Positions 34,601 to 46,094 of a DNA stretch of 64,000 nucleotides are shown here, piece by piece. Position numbers and translations under genes: made by a program. Origin of the DNA: Falciphora oryzae (lineage: Eukaryota; Ascomycota; Sordariomycetes; Magnaporthales; Magnaporthaceae); NCBI GenBank assembly GCA_000733355.1, contig JNVV01000053.1, positions 1-64,000 of the forward strand, in the 5' to 3' direction. How positions within the stretch are numbered: position 1 is the stretch's first letter; every line of letters starts with the position of its first letter. The notes beneath the pieces are model-generated. The model saw only the letters and a list, made by a program, of their open reading frames with translations, was not told where the DNA came from and made no database searches.

Positions 34601-37600
34601 CCAGTCAGCGAGCAACCATCATGACAGCATTTCGGACAAGGGTGAGGACAGGGGGGGCAGAAGGGAAAAAAAAAAAAAAGCAAGGGGAGGCGGGGACCTG
34701 GTTTATCACGGCTCGGGCAGCGGGTGCGTGGGGCTTTCCATGGCCAATGCAACGCTGGGCCAGAAATCCCGGTTTGCGCGCTCCCACACCATCTCGACCC
34801 TGTCCCTCCCCAAAAGTTGCTCGGTGGGGCGGTTGAGACTGCTCACTCCGGACCACAGTGACTACGGGCCTCGATAATGGAGTGAGTGTGCTGTTCTTTT
34901 TCCTCTTCCTCTCCATCCTGCTCTCCTGCCGGCCTTCCAGGTATCGCCCGTCAGCTGCCACAAACCTCCTCCTTCATGGTCTGGCAAGGGTCTCGGGACT
35001 TCGGCTTCAAGATTCGACAAAGGCGATCGTCGCTGCCCAGGACACTGTCGCCGGAAGTACCCGTCCGTCCCTCGCCGGCCATATATGACTTATTGTGCTG
35101 ATTTCCTTTGGCTTCTGTCCTCTTCGTTTCTCTTCCGTCCTCAAGAGCAACTGGCCCTATGGTCGAACCAGCGGATAACCAGTTACTCTTCATGTGGCAG
35201 TTGCTCGCTGAATTGTCTCCAATGGCTGCATGCAGGGCCATTGGCGGCCCGCTGTTGTGCCCTTTACAAATAAACACTGCTCGTGATGGTGGGGGGCATG
35301 TGCGGTGCTACCCCCTCCAGCCTATCGCAACAATTTCCCAACCCCAAAAAATGGGTTGCCCTGGAACCTGGGAGCTGGGATGGGTTGCTCCGGGCCACGG
35401 CTCAATGCCAGGTCTGAGCTCAGCCCATGCTCTCCTCGACTCCAGTTCCGGCGCCCTGTGCTGTTCCTTCATGACCATCTTAGTTTCCTCTTGAGTTTTT
35501 TATTTCTCCATTTGGTCAGGCTCCCTTCTCTTTCAATTGCCCCGAGGCACACCGCTGCCGCCTCTGGCTGGTGTGCCAAGCAAACCAAGCAAACAATCAA
35601 GGATCTGGGCCAGCCGAAGTTGCACAAACATCCATCTCGAATCATCTCGTTTAGTGGCTTGGTGTCTTTTCCGGATTAGGAAATTTTACCGTCATAGCTG
35701 GACGCGCTGGCGAATCGAGATGGCGCCCGAGCGTGAGAATACTGGACATGGAAAATAAAAATAAAAAAAGGGGGGCAAAACGGACAACCCATAACATGGA
35801 TGGAGGCAAGGGCAGGTTGTTTCTCTCCCTCTTTAGCGAAAAGGCCCCCACGAACGGCTTCTAGGAATCACACCATTAGCACGGAGATAAGGGCGAGCCC
35901 GTGCTGTGAAAGCGACACGTCCAATGCGACACGAATCCAGTTGGCGGGCTCCTGGCCAGGTTCCCCGGCGGTGGGTAAACATTGAATCACGCAAGCCGTT
36001 GCTGCACCCAGGGATCCATTCACTTCGGGGTCTGAGAGGAGGGCCGGCCGCGTGTCGGCCGGCTGCCCGTCAGCCAGCGGAGCTTCATGCGTCAAGCTTT
36101 CAATGTTCCAGCGCCTCCGTTTTCGGCTGGCCAGGGCTCAAATGGCACCCCGCCTGCCCGCACACGCACCCGCGTTCTCGATTCGTCCGCCTTGGATAGG
36201 CCCCCACTGAGAAAACAAAACGTCTCCGCCGTTCTTTCCGTTCAGACCGGACCTGCCCAGCCAGGCAAACATCCATTGAGCGCGCGCTGGAATGGGAAAG
36301 AGCTCGGCCGGTGGTCCGGGTGGGAGAGGAAGGTGCAGAAACAGCCGCTTCCATGGTTCTCAGGGTCCCCCGTCGCCGCCGTGAGGTGTGCCAATCTGCC
36401 CACCTGCTGCCTGCCTGCAGTGCCGGCCGTCGTTCATCACATTGATCACCAGACACAACAATCCAGGCGACGCAAGCTCGCTGCACACTGCAAGCCAGCT
36501 TGGGCCAGAAACCGCTTCCTGGTTGGCGCCCACCCCTCAGGCCGTCGTTCCTTCGTCTAATCTGCACGACCACTGATCCCACACGATCGGCACCTCTGCT
36601 GATTGGGCGCGCCGTGGCGAAGCTCGGTAGTGCACCCGCACTACGCAATATCGGCTCCCAAGGCCGGCGTTGCATCGCTTCTGCTGCTTTCTGATTTCTG
36701 ATTCCTCTCTTTTCCTCTGCATCCCATCTGCGCCATCCCACCAACCAGACAGCCTGGGCCACGACGCGCCAACCGGGCAGAACCAGACTTGACGTCGCAC
36801 TCTGCAGAGTAAAATGCGCTCACATCATCCCCAGCCAGCCCAATGTCAATTCGCTCCCCTGCTGCCCGGCCTGTGTGGCACCCGCCACGGCAGCTGGACA
36901 CGCTCCCTGGCGAACCCCTTTCTTGTTGATGCCGCAGGGCAGCTTCGGCACAGGGCTTCGGTTGGTTTGCCTGAAGATCCCCCTTTTTTCCTTCCAACAA
37001 AAACGGGGTGCAGGGACCGCTATAGAGGCATCTTCTGCCGAATGCAGCTGTTGTCCGCCTGTGTTTGTCTCAGCACGGCCACGCACATGTGCATGGGTAT
37101 TGATCAGTAATCATCCCATAAGCTTGCGACCCCATCCGGGTGTTTCCCTAGCCCTGCCAGCTCACATCTTCTGCATGTCTCCTTCCATGGCACACACCTC
37201 CCTATAGAGCACATCTGTAGCCGATCAACGCGCGGACGAGCAGGCAAGGCCACCAATTTCATGGAGGGATAGCCCGTCCGCGGCCCCACCCCCGTCACAT
37301 GTCCACCGACCAAGCTGCCCGGCATGTCCCGCCTTGCCCGGACTGTGGCCGGGAATGCCAAGCTCGGACCAGGCCTGGAGCGGAGCGGGAAACTTGTCTT
37401 GCCCCCGCGCCGTCGCCTTTTTAGCACTGGCTCAATAACCTGCTCGGTCCCGGTGTCTCTAGTGTTGCGCCGCGCTGAGAGCTGTTCTAAAAGCGGCCCG
37501 CTGCCAACGGCCACCCACCGTCTTCGCTACCACTTCACTAGTGGACGCTAAACAGCTCGCGCAAATCAACCACCATTCTCGGTGCATTGACCTCCTCCCA

Positions 37601-40600
37601 GAAGCGAGAGAACAAAGACCGCCATGTCTGGGCGTCACTGGAGTCTTGCAACGCCAAAAATCGCTTAGGGAGGCGTGTTCTGGAGGAGGGTGTGGCGGTC
37701 CGGCCTCCGGTAATCTAGGAGGGCGTTAGCAAGTGCTGGGCTCTTCATATCGGGTCGCCTGCATACGGCTAAAAGGTGAGCGAGTGCCCGATCCATTCGC
37801 CGTCCACGACATGCGGTTTGTTCCACACAGGCAGCTCGCCGGCATGCCGTCTCCGCATCGGCACCGATGTTGAGCTCGGTCGAGACATCCAGACGACAGT
37901 CGCGAAGCCAACATTTTCTAGACCACGCACAAACCTCTTCCGCATCTGTGCTGGCAGGGCGGCTTGAGATGGAACCCTCTGCGATATATTTAGGGAACCG
38001 CCGTTGTCCCCATGCCCACGAGCCATCCATCCACTCTAGCATGGCGCCACCCGGATGCTACTTTGATATTTTGCCTGCATCTGGACTTCCAAGAACTGAG
38101 TTGGCTCTGCCAAGTGGTCATATGCTCTCACCATACCTTAAAGGATTACCATCAGCCAGAAACCTGGGATTGTTCCGTATCCGCATATCAAAGCCCGGGC
38201 CGTGCCCTCTCTTCCCGCTCCACTCGAGGCCAGACCGTATGTATGCTGTTTTGGCATGGTCCGTTTTCTTTTGAAGACAAATTCGTCCTATTGTCACGAA
38301 CTCGAGAAAGTACACTCAAACACACCTGTCTTCTGGATCATGGGATGGCACTATGAACCGACATGGGACCCAAGTTGGACCTTGGCTGGGTGGCGCATTC
38401 AGATTCGAAACGGCGGCTGATATATGCCAATCGCGCCTCGGCTAGCGTCTTGTAGGGTCGCTTGAATTCGCGTCTATTTTCCCTTCCGTACCTCTTTTGA
38501 GGTAAGTCGTCTTCCAGAGCGAAGCTGCATTGATCCCCGTGTCCTTGTCCCGCGTTCTCATTGTATTCGGCCGTAGGGGCGCTAAGGTGAGAGACTCCTG
38601 GCGGCATCAACATGCCTTCCATGGCGTCTTTTCTCGTCTCATCTTCCAAGATCCGAGAGAGAAGTATGGCATGTCTCGACGATCACCCAAGATCATCACC
38701 GGATCACTGTCATTCAGGCAATCTTGAGTCGGGATGAAAACTGTCCGTCATCGGGTTTAGTGCCTATACTTCTGGAAGAATTCCGGGCTTTGTCACGAAA
38801 AGCATGCATTCCCGTTCCGCTGAGGCAGTAATTTGCCCTTCCAATCTTTGCCCTCGGGGAAGATTTTTTTCCGACCGGACTAAACATCGCGCTAGCCACG
38901 CAAAGAGAAGGGGTGAAGACTCAAGCTTTCCATTTCAGAGTCCGGATAAATCTTCCACAAATTTCTGGGAGTCACCAAGCTTTCCTCGAGAAGAGTGACT
39001 CTTCCACAGACACAATCCTTCCCTGTTAGCCGGTGTGGAAACTGTGGCGGCGGAAAAGGGCCGCCCTTTGCTACCAGACGCACATCTGAAAGGCTACAGT
39101 TCATGACGGCCATTGCTCGGCCCTGCTGCTGACGGCCGGGCGGTAGGTTTCTTCCATCGGGCCGGGCTGTCAAATCACTGTTCCCCCCCTCCAGCAATTT
39201 AACGACGCCTCCAGGTTCCAGGAAATGCGCAACTTACGCAGATTGGCCAATATCTGGGCGCGTCACACGCCCGGCATTCAATTTGTCCCGCCGCGGGCTC
39301 TCTCCGTCCACGGCTTTACCGCCACACTGCGGCAGCCCAGCCGGGAGCTTACACCCGGTGGCCCGGAAAATACGACGGCAAAAAGAGGGGGCGTGCCATG
39401 CATGCCCAACACCACCCATTCCGGGTGGCCTTGTCGGCAATACGCAGCAGTGACTTCACGTGCCGTCATGTCTTTCCCGGGAGTGCGAGGGGCCCTGCCG
39501 CGCTGCTGCTGTTGAAGGCCCGGATGGGAGCCCCTGAGACTTTGAATGGGGTGGACGAGAAGACGCCGGTGTCCGGGTTGGACCTGGAGGTGTCGGGTTC
39601 TATGCATACTGCATATTTCTGTCTGATTTCCGCATCTTTGGAGTTGTTATGGCAGATTAGACATGTCAAGTCGCCAAGCGCTGTCGGAGACGTTGTCGGT
39701 GATCAACGGCGAGAACGGGAAGCCGCGTCCCCAACGGCTGGAAAGCTGACGCTTCGGGCGGCTATGCCTCTCCTACCGCTCAATATTTTAATTCGGCGTC
39801 GGGAATGGTTCGGGCAATTATTCGGCCGTCCCCATCGACAACTAGTGGTCTCAGCTGGGCATTCCTACTGACACTCAAATCCGGAGCCCTAAGCACGCCG
39901 TCGTCGGCCGCCATTGGATCACTAGCCTTGGAATATTCGGTACCGAACTATGGGCATTCATCTGTCCAGTATTTCTCCCTACTCCCTCGCCTCTTCGGGA
40001 TCCGGTCTCCGGCGGCGTTTGCCTGCTCCTGCGGCGCCGGGTCAGGCCGGGCGAGAGGGCTGACGGACTCGCGGCTGGGGCATGATGATACAAATCAGCT
40101 CCAAAGAGCGGCTCGGGATGAGCGGCAAAGTGGGCAAGCTGACATGCTCTCTCTCCCCTCATAGTGTAGACCGGGCTGACTGACTACCGCGCCAAAGCTG
40201 CCTCGAAACAAACTGTCTGGGAAAATAATAAGGTGTGTTTCGCAGTCTCGCAAGGGCGGCGTCTTGTTAAAAGCGGGAGAGGGAGATGTTGTCGCAAACC
40301 GAGGTAGTGTCTGAAACCCTTGACACAAAGCGAAATGACGACGGGGATGGCGTCTTTTTATCCTGTCACTTGCGTTCCCGGGAGCATGGGCAGTTCTTGC
40401 CATCAAGTGCGGCATTCCGGGGCTGTTTCCGGCCGCGTCAACCGACGACTACAACAGCATTTGCCCTCGGTTGGGGATTCCAGAGGCCGGTTTGGAGTTT
40501 CATGGACTGGGCAGGACACTTACCATAGAACTAGGCTGACGGGGCACGGCCTCCCGATTATTGGCCTCAGCCGCTTTCCAGCCAGACCGCTGGCCTGCCC

Positions 40601-41785
40601 TCAGCCGCGATGCTTGTCCGAGCACCCGAGAGCCCACGCGTGTACTCCGACGCCCCCTCCAGACCGTCTGCGTACGGAATCCGGCGCGCCACGCACGAAT
40701 ATGTGCGGGAGATCCTTCGGTGACAAAGGAGACTTCGGCTTGCCGAGGTGCTTCTTGACGCTTGGACAGGGGAATTACGAGCACACCATTGAGGCAGACT
40801 GGGCTTATTAGCCCTGCATGGAAAACGCCAAAACACGTCCGAGCCGTCGCCTCTCCTGAAACAGGCATATGGCCCCCGGATACGAGCAATATCGCGGGCC
40901 ATGGAGCGGCTGGGTTGCTATATTATACCGGGATGGGCTGTGAGAGTCGTTAGTCTTGACAGTATCTCGCCCGGAAGTCACCGGCGAAGCGCTCCACAGC
41001 GTGCATGAGGGCCTCTTTCTGGGCCGCTCCGGGGAGGGAGGGACTCTTACCTACGCAAGGGGCCATTGTCCTTGGAAACGGCTTATTACCCTATTGGCTT
41101 GCTGCGAGGGGATTGAGGCCAGTTGGTCCCGGTGTGGTGAGGTTTCACCGCCTCTCTTGTAGGCCGATCGTGGCGTTTTCGGTTTGTTTGTTTGCCTTTT
41201 TTTTTTTTTTTTCCCGCAAGGTCCTCCAAAGAAGGCGAGAAGCGGCCTGCATGACTTATTCGACTTAACATATGTTATCGCCATTTGGTGAAGGGATAAG
41301 AGACTTCTTGGTGACGGCCAGTCGCATGATGCGAGAACATTCGATCAGCCAATTGTGCCTATCTCGCACCTGGAGTTGTGAGAGCGCGCAAATCCCCTCT
41401 CACGGAGGGCCAGCAGGAAGATGTGACCCGGGAGGCGGAGTGGGGTTTGAAAGAAGGATAGTGAAAAAAGGGGTAGTGGCGGTGCTCGCTTTCGGCCACG
41501 GGGAATGGGGGACCTGTCAGAGACAGCAAGAAGCTGGGCGGTAGCCTGGAGGAGACACCCTTGATACCGACTGATAGATGCGTGAGCAGAGAGATAGATA
41601 TTTACCGGGCACTATCTACCTCCCTGGATATTCAACATACAGACGCACTGCCGCGGGTGTCTTTATATTGCACAGTATCAAATGCCCCGAGCTAGGGCGG
41701 GGGTACAGTAGATGCAGCAGCAGTGGCCGCCATCCCCAAGACACAATCACGCTCACCAGAAACCTCCCCCGGCTCTCCACCATTC

Positions 41786-43174
41786 TCATGCCGCCGCCGC
41801 CGCCTTGACTATCCGGTCCCACTCAGCCGCGGCCATGTCATGGTGCTTAGGCGACACGACAGCCCCGAGCCCACAATCGCTGAGGTCGGTGACGCCCTTC
41901 CTCGCCTCGGAGGCCTTGAACCGCTCGATCTCGGCCAGGGCCTGGCAGGCGGGCGTGAGCCCGCTCATAGCCGCTTTTGTAAGCAGGTCCTCTCTGTGGG
42001 CCAGGTATTTGCTGCTGTTGCTACTGCTTCCTTTGCCGCTGCCCTGGTCCTCCCCCGTCATGCCGGCCATGAGCCCTAGGCGCACGCAGGCCGGGGCCAG
42101 GTCGAGCTGGAATGCGGCGACGGCCAGGCAGGCGGCCGTGTCGGCGGCGGGGCGGCCCAGGCGGGCCATGGCGGCGGTGAGCCCCATGAGCGCGGCGGGC
42201 TCGGCGTCGAACCGGGGCGGGCGCGGCTCGAGGTCGACGTCGGGCTCGGGTGCGTGCTTGCCGGCCACGGGCGGCGGCAGGCTCGGCCCCAGGGCGCGGC
42301 GCAGGTAGCGCTCGGCCGTCTCGAGGCTGCCGTCGACGAGCTGGATCAGGCCCCAGACGGCCAGGGCGTCCGGGTCGTTGGCGGATGCGCTGGTGCTGCT
42401 GCGGAAGCGCGCGCGGAAGCGGCTGATGGCGCCCGAGAAGGGCTGGCGCAGGTCGCCGAGCCCCCGCCGCCCGTCGACGGAGATCTGCTTCAGGGCCATC
42501 AGGCAGAGGGTCAGGGTGGAGGGCTGGTGGTCGAGGACGGAGGCGTGGTCGAGCATGCGCATGGCCAGCATCATCAGCCCGGGCGCCACGGAGCCGTTCT
42601 CGCCCGAGGCCAGAATCTGGACGGCGATGTAGTGCAGGTGCGCCGGGGGGATGTCCAGGGCTGCGAGCTTCTTCATGGTGCTGGGGGCTGCCCAGACGAG
42701 CGGCTCCCCCTTGTCGTTGAAGTTGGCCTCGAGGTAGAACTTGGTGAGGTAGACGCATCCGGCCGAATCCAGGGGCGCGGCGTCTGGGGCCATACCCCGG
42801 TTCTGGGTGAGGTCTTTCCTGGCCTTGTCCCAGAACTCGACGCCTGGCACATCGTTCACGCTTAGTTCAATCTTGTCGCTGGGCGTGCCCTGTGGCTGCT
42901 GCGATTTGGGACCGCCGCTAGGTTGCCTCTTTTGCGAAGCGGCCTTGTTTTGGATCGGCTTCCGTAGCTTTAGTGGGGTGACGTATTGCCGCCTTGACTC
43001 GACCCTGGCTGTCACCATTACCGCCGTCGCGCACGGGGTTGGTCTTGATAGCCTCCTCTGAGCACTTGCTAGGCCCGTGGCATGGCGGACTGTTGCTATG
43101 CAGCACTGGTGCGTTCCCTTCTGGAACAGGCACGTGGCTGAGCCCCTGGAGGCAGACAGCGCACTTGAGGCCAT
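41786..43174 (-). CDS. Predicted mitochondrial helical-repeat (Sel1/TPR-like) protein
   Basis: Single exon, 462 aa from the Met of MASSALSASRGSATCLFQ; the frame is open to 43459, but that part looks untranslated. Residues 1-70 are rich in Arg, Ser and Ala with almost no acidic residues (RHATGLASAQRRLSR, ARVESRRQYVTPLKLR), as in a mitochondrial presequence. The rest is mainly helical with Ala/Leu-rich pairs of helices resembling Sel1/TPR repeats (LETAERYLRRALGPS, AACLAVAAFQLDLAPACVRL, DLLTKAAMSGLTPACQALAE). I do not recognise the family and no catalytic motif is visible. A role as an assembly or translation factor in mitochondria would be inference only. Divergent from the UTP16-like gene, start codons 450 bp apart. 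Confidence 0.75.
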   Translation of the reverse strand: MASSALSASRGSATCLFQKGTHQCCIATVRHATGLASAQRRLSRPTPCATAVMVTARVESRRQYVTPLKLRKPIQNKAASQKRQPSGGPKSQQPQGTPSDKIELSVNDVPGVEFWDKARKDLTQNRGMAPDAAPLDSAGCVYLTKFYLEANFNDKGEPLVWAAPSTMKKLAALDIPPAHLHYIAVQILASGENGSVAPGLMMLAMRMLDHASVLDHQPSTLTLCLMALKQISVDGRRGLGDLRQPFSGAISRFRARFRSSTSASANDPDALAVWGLIQLVDGSLETAERYLRRALGPSLPPPVAGKHAPEPDVDLEPRPPRFDAEPAALMGLTAAMARLGRPAADTAACLAVAAFQLDLAPACVRLGLMAGMTGEDQGSGKGSSSNSSKYLAHREDLLTKAAMSGLTPACQALAEIERFKASEARKGVTDLSDCGLGAVVSPKHHDMAAAEWDRIVKAAAAA

Positions 43175-43624
43175 TCTGGGGCGATTTGCTCCAGTAAAGT
43201 CTAGCACCCTGTCGAGCTGAATTATCAAGACAGGCCTGGTCACATGGAGTCTAGTAATATGACAGCATGCAGTGCATCGAGGGTTTAAGGGTGAGTGATT
43301 ACTGGTTGTTGAAGCGTTCACGGCTTGCCGCAGCTGAGGCAGGCCCACACAAAATGATGAGCTGTGTGGAGATGCAAAGGTGCGAACTGACAAAGGGGCT
43401 GCCAATAGATTACTCGCGATAATCAAGACCCCACATAAAAAAAAGTCGTCACATTTCACGGCCGCGGTCCCGTCAATTCATGGTTTGCAGATTCGCGTGA
43501 CGACTGAGGTAATCACATTTAGAGCTCGTTCTGCGCAGTCAATCAGTGCTTGGGGTCAATCGCATAATACATTTCTCTAGCTTCCGTCTTCTCGCTGGCG
43601 GATCTTGGGGTTGCGCAAGCCGGG
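43175..43624. promoter_or_regulatory. Divergent intergenic region, mitochondrial protein / UTP16
   Basis: 450 bp between two divergent start codons, necessarily containing both promoters. No specific binding site is claimed. Confidence 0.55.
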
Positions 43625-44962
43625 ATGGCGCCGACACCCAAGGGAATTTCCAAGCGAGGGCAGCAGCAGTCTCCTGCTGCCGCCGCCCCGCCCCAGACAT
43701 CATCGCCAGCTCAGACCGAGGCCGAGCCAAAGTCAAAACCTGCGCCGTCTAAGAAGGCGATAGAAGTGATAGAGCTCTCATCAGACTCATCCGACGGCTC
43801 AGACCTGAGCGGTGATGAGAGCGCTGCGCCTGCGTCTACTCCCGCACGGCCTGCTGCCGCTGCTGCTGCGACGGCGACGCCAGGGAGCAGCGGCTCGAAG
43901 CGCAGCTCCGCCCAGGCCGGCAACAACGACGACGAGGCGTTGCCGTCCTCGCCGGCGGCCGATAGCCCCGCCTCCAAGCGGCAGCGCAAACTGGCTGTGA
44001 GGGTTAAGGAGCCCACCCGACCTGATGATGCCACGACCCCGGCCGCCGCCAGCAAAAAGGGCATGGCTGGCAGCAGCAGCAGTTCCATCAAAAAGACACC
44101 TTCGACGCACGTCCGCTTCGGCGACGACGGCGATGGCAAGGAGCAGTTCTTTACGCCCCTCGAGACTCCCGGCAGGAACCCTCTGGACGCCGCCGGTGCT
44201 GCTGCCTCGCTGAGGAAACGGAAAGAGCAGGAGGATGATGATGATGATGCGGAGGACGGCGAGTCAGAAGAGGAGGAGGATGGCGACGACGACGATGCTC
44301 CCCCCGAGGCGGTCTCGTCCCACGCCGCGGCGCTAGAGAACAGGAAGCTCGACCAGATCGCAGCCAAGGCCGCAGGGATGTAAGCGCAACAACCTCGTCT
44401 CAAGATTTAGCGTGATTACTAACGCAAAAACAGGCAAGCAGCTGCTCAGAGGCAAAAACGCCAGAGGCGGGACGCGCTCTTCAAGACGCAGGCCCAGAAG
44501 CGCGCCGAGGCCGAGGCCGAGCAGAAAGCCGCTTCAGCAGCAACAGCAGCTGCTGCCGCCGCCGCCACCGCCACCGAGGAGGAGACCGGCTTCTCCCGCA
44601 AGGCAAAAGGCCAAGTGCCCGACCTTCTCCCCGCCGAGTTCCTCGAGTCGGACGACTCGGACTCGGACGATGGCGAGGACGTGGGCCTGGGCCAGAAGCG
44701 GAGAAGGGCAGCAGCGGCGGAAGCGGCAAGGAGGCCCAAGAAGATCAAGTTCGAGACGGCGGAGCGCGCCGCGGCGCGCGACGAGGGCCGCGGCCCCGTG
44801 GACCAGCGCGTCGGCGGCACCGTCTACAGGGTGCTCGAGGCGCGCGGGGACGACAGGCTCGCGCCCAAGAAGAGCAAGTACGCCACCCACCAGAAGAGCG
44901 CGCTCTTGGCCAGGGGCCGCGTCCCGGTGCGCAGGAGCGGCGGGTTTCTGTTGAAGAAGTAG
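43625..44962 (+). CDS. UTP16: U3 snoRNA-associated protein, Utp16/Bud21-like
   Basis: Two exons, 43625-44379 and 44434-44962, with a 54-nt GT-AG intron in phase 2 containing an ACTAAC branch site; 427 aa. Utp16 is a component of the small-subunit processome, needed for 18S rRNA processing in the nucleolus. Seen: a Ser/Ala/Pro-rich N-terminus with acidic-serine clusters (IELSSDSSDGSDLSGDE), a basic segment (SKRQRKLAVRVKE) and a long acidic run (EDDDDDAEDGESEEEEDGDDDD). The helical Lys/Arg/Gln-rich core lies across the intron (QRQKRQRRDALFKTQAQKRA). The conserved C-terminus is VYRVLEARGDD, APKKSKYATHQKSALLARGR then RRSGGFLLKK, the part that identifies the U3_snoRNA_assoc family. Longer than the yeast protein through its disordered N-terminus. 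Confidence 0.82.
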
Positions 44963-46094
44963 ATAGCATAGACTTTTGGGTGTTTGGTTGTGAGCCCAGG
45001 GGGGCACGGCGGTGGATGCGAGGTAAATGTAGACATTGACGCATTGTTCTGTCGAGGAATTGGCAGTATCCAAGCAGCTGAATAAAACGCCGGCCAGCTT
45101 TGAGAACCGTAACAATGATCACGGGGATACATCTGGCAGCATACATGCCCATCCGGAACTCATTGGCCATTCCCGCCGCAACCTCAAACCGAGTTTTCTT
45201 CTCCCTTGTCTGTTTTATAGCCCGTACCTAGCCTCCTGTCTTTCCACATTTGCACTCCACTGACTAGTGGCGTGTTGAGCAGTCGAAAGCCAGCCCTAAC
45301 CAAGGACCTTAGCCCGAAGTCCGCGGGCTTTACTGCTGTGTTGAGAATAGAGACGGAGAAGAGGCGAGGGAAAAGAAGAATCATGCATCAGCATCGGTTT
45401 GGAGGAAAAAAAAAAAAAAAAGAAAAAAAAAAAAAGCAGAGAAAACAGAAACCCATTTTTTGTTTGAGCTTCCCACCCAGCCGAAAATGTCATTTGTAGT
45501 CGTCACAGGTGCCTGTCCAACTCGTCATACCAGGCAAGTCGGGCGAGAAAAAAGCGAGAGGAGTGGAGGAAGAGAGAAGCGGGGAGAATAACAACACAAG
45601 AAAGAATTCAGGACCGAGTACTTCCAATTTATGACGTTGGTTTTTTTGTTCCGCCCGCCTTCTCTGGGGGAATTCCCGATCCATCCCAACCGCCGTGTCC
45701 GAGTAGAGAGAAAAGTAATCAAATCGTACAAACAAAACATCTGACCAGTTTCCCACCTCCCTTGACGAGTAACAAAGAGAAAAAGAGCTAATGAGTAAGA
45801 TGAGAAAGAAAAAAAAAGAAAAGAAAAAGAGGACAGAGGGAATGGTGTTGAGAACGAGCGATCAGACCGAGGTTGGTGGCGGCAGAAATGCCAATCCTGG
45901 TGTGTCGTGTTGTTTTTGATTTTTGTATGGCCTTGGTTTCTCGGGTTCAATTAATATAAGCTTTTATCAGCTTGTTTTTATTTTCTTTTCCATTATCAGG
46001 ATTCGGGTGAGGACTTTGACCAAGTCTGGCTCTTCACATCCCACCTATACGGAGGCGATCGGCGACGTCGTGACGGTGATGAACTCCCCGACTT
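44963..46094. other. Convergent spacer, UTP16 / DEF1 3' ends
   Basis: 1.1 kb between two stop codons. AT-richer, with A runs at 45406-45421 and 45423-45435 and purine-rich stretches to about 45830. Presumably two 3' UTRs. No gene recognised. Confidence 0.55.

Larger units (their letters stand above)
29525..41785. other. 12.3-kb region without recognisable genes, upstream of velC
   Basis: Open frames up to 281 codons occur (for example 32868-33713), but they overlap other phases, have the composition of translated GC-rich non-coding DNA and show no family resemblance. The sequence is GC-rich, unlike RIP-degraded transposons, and shows no long terminal repeats or transposase fragments that I can recognise. 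It contains T runs at 30306-30327, 30951-30976 and 41197-41212, an A run at 34666-34679, GT/GGGT-rich stretches near 30550-30610 and 31130-31230, and a CCTG/CTGC minisatellite at 31543-31600. It must contain the velC promoter at its left end and the 3' UTR of the gene ending at 41786 at its right end. Unannotated non-coding transcripts are possible. Confidence 0.5.

Noticed and set aside
29525..41785. RIP-degraded transposon block upstream of velC
   Set aside because: The sequence stays GC-rich without TpA excess and no LTR, transposase or reverse transcriptase fragment is recognisable.
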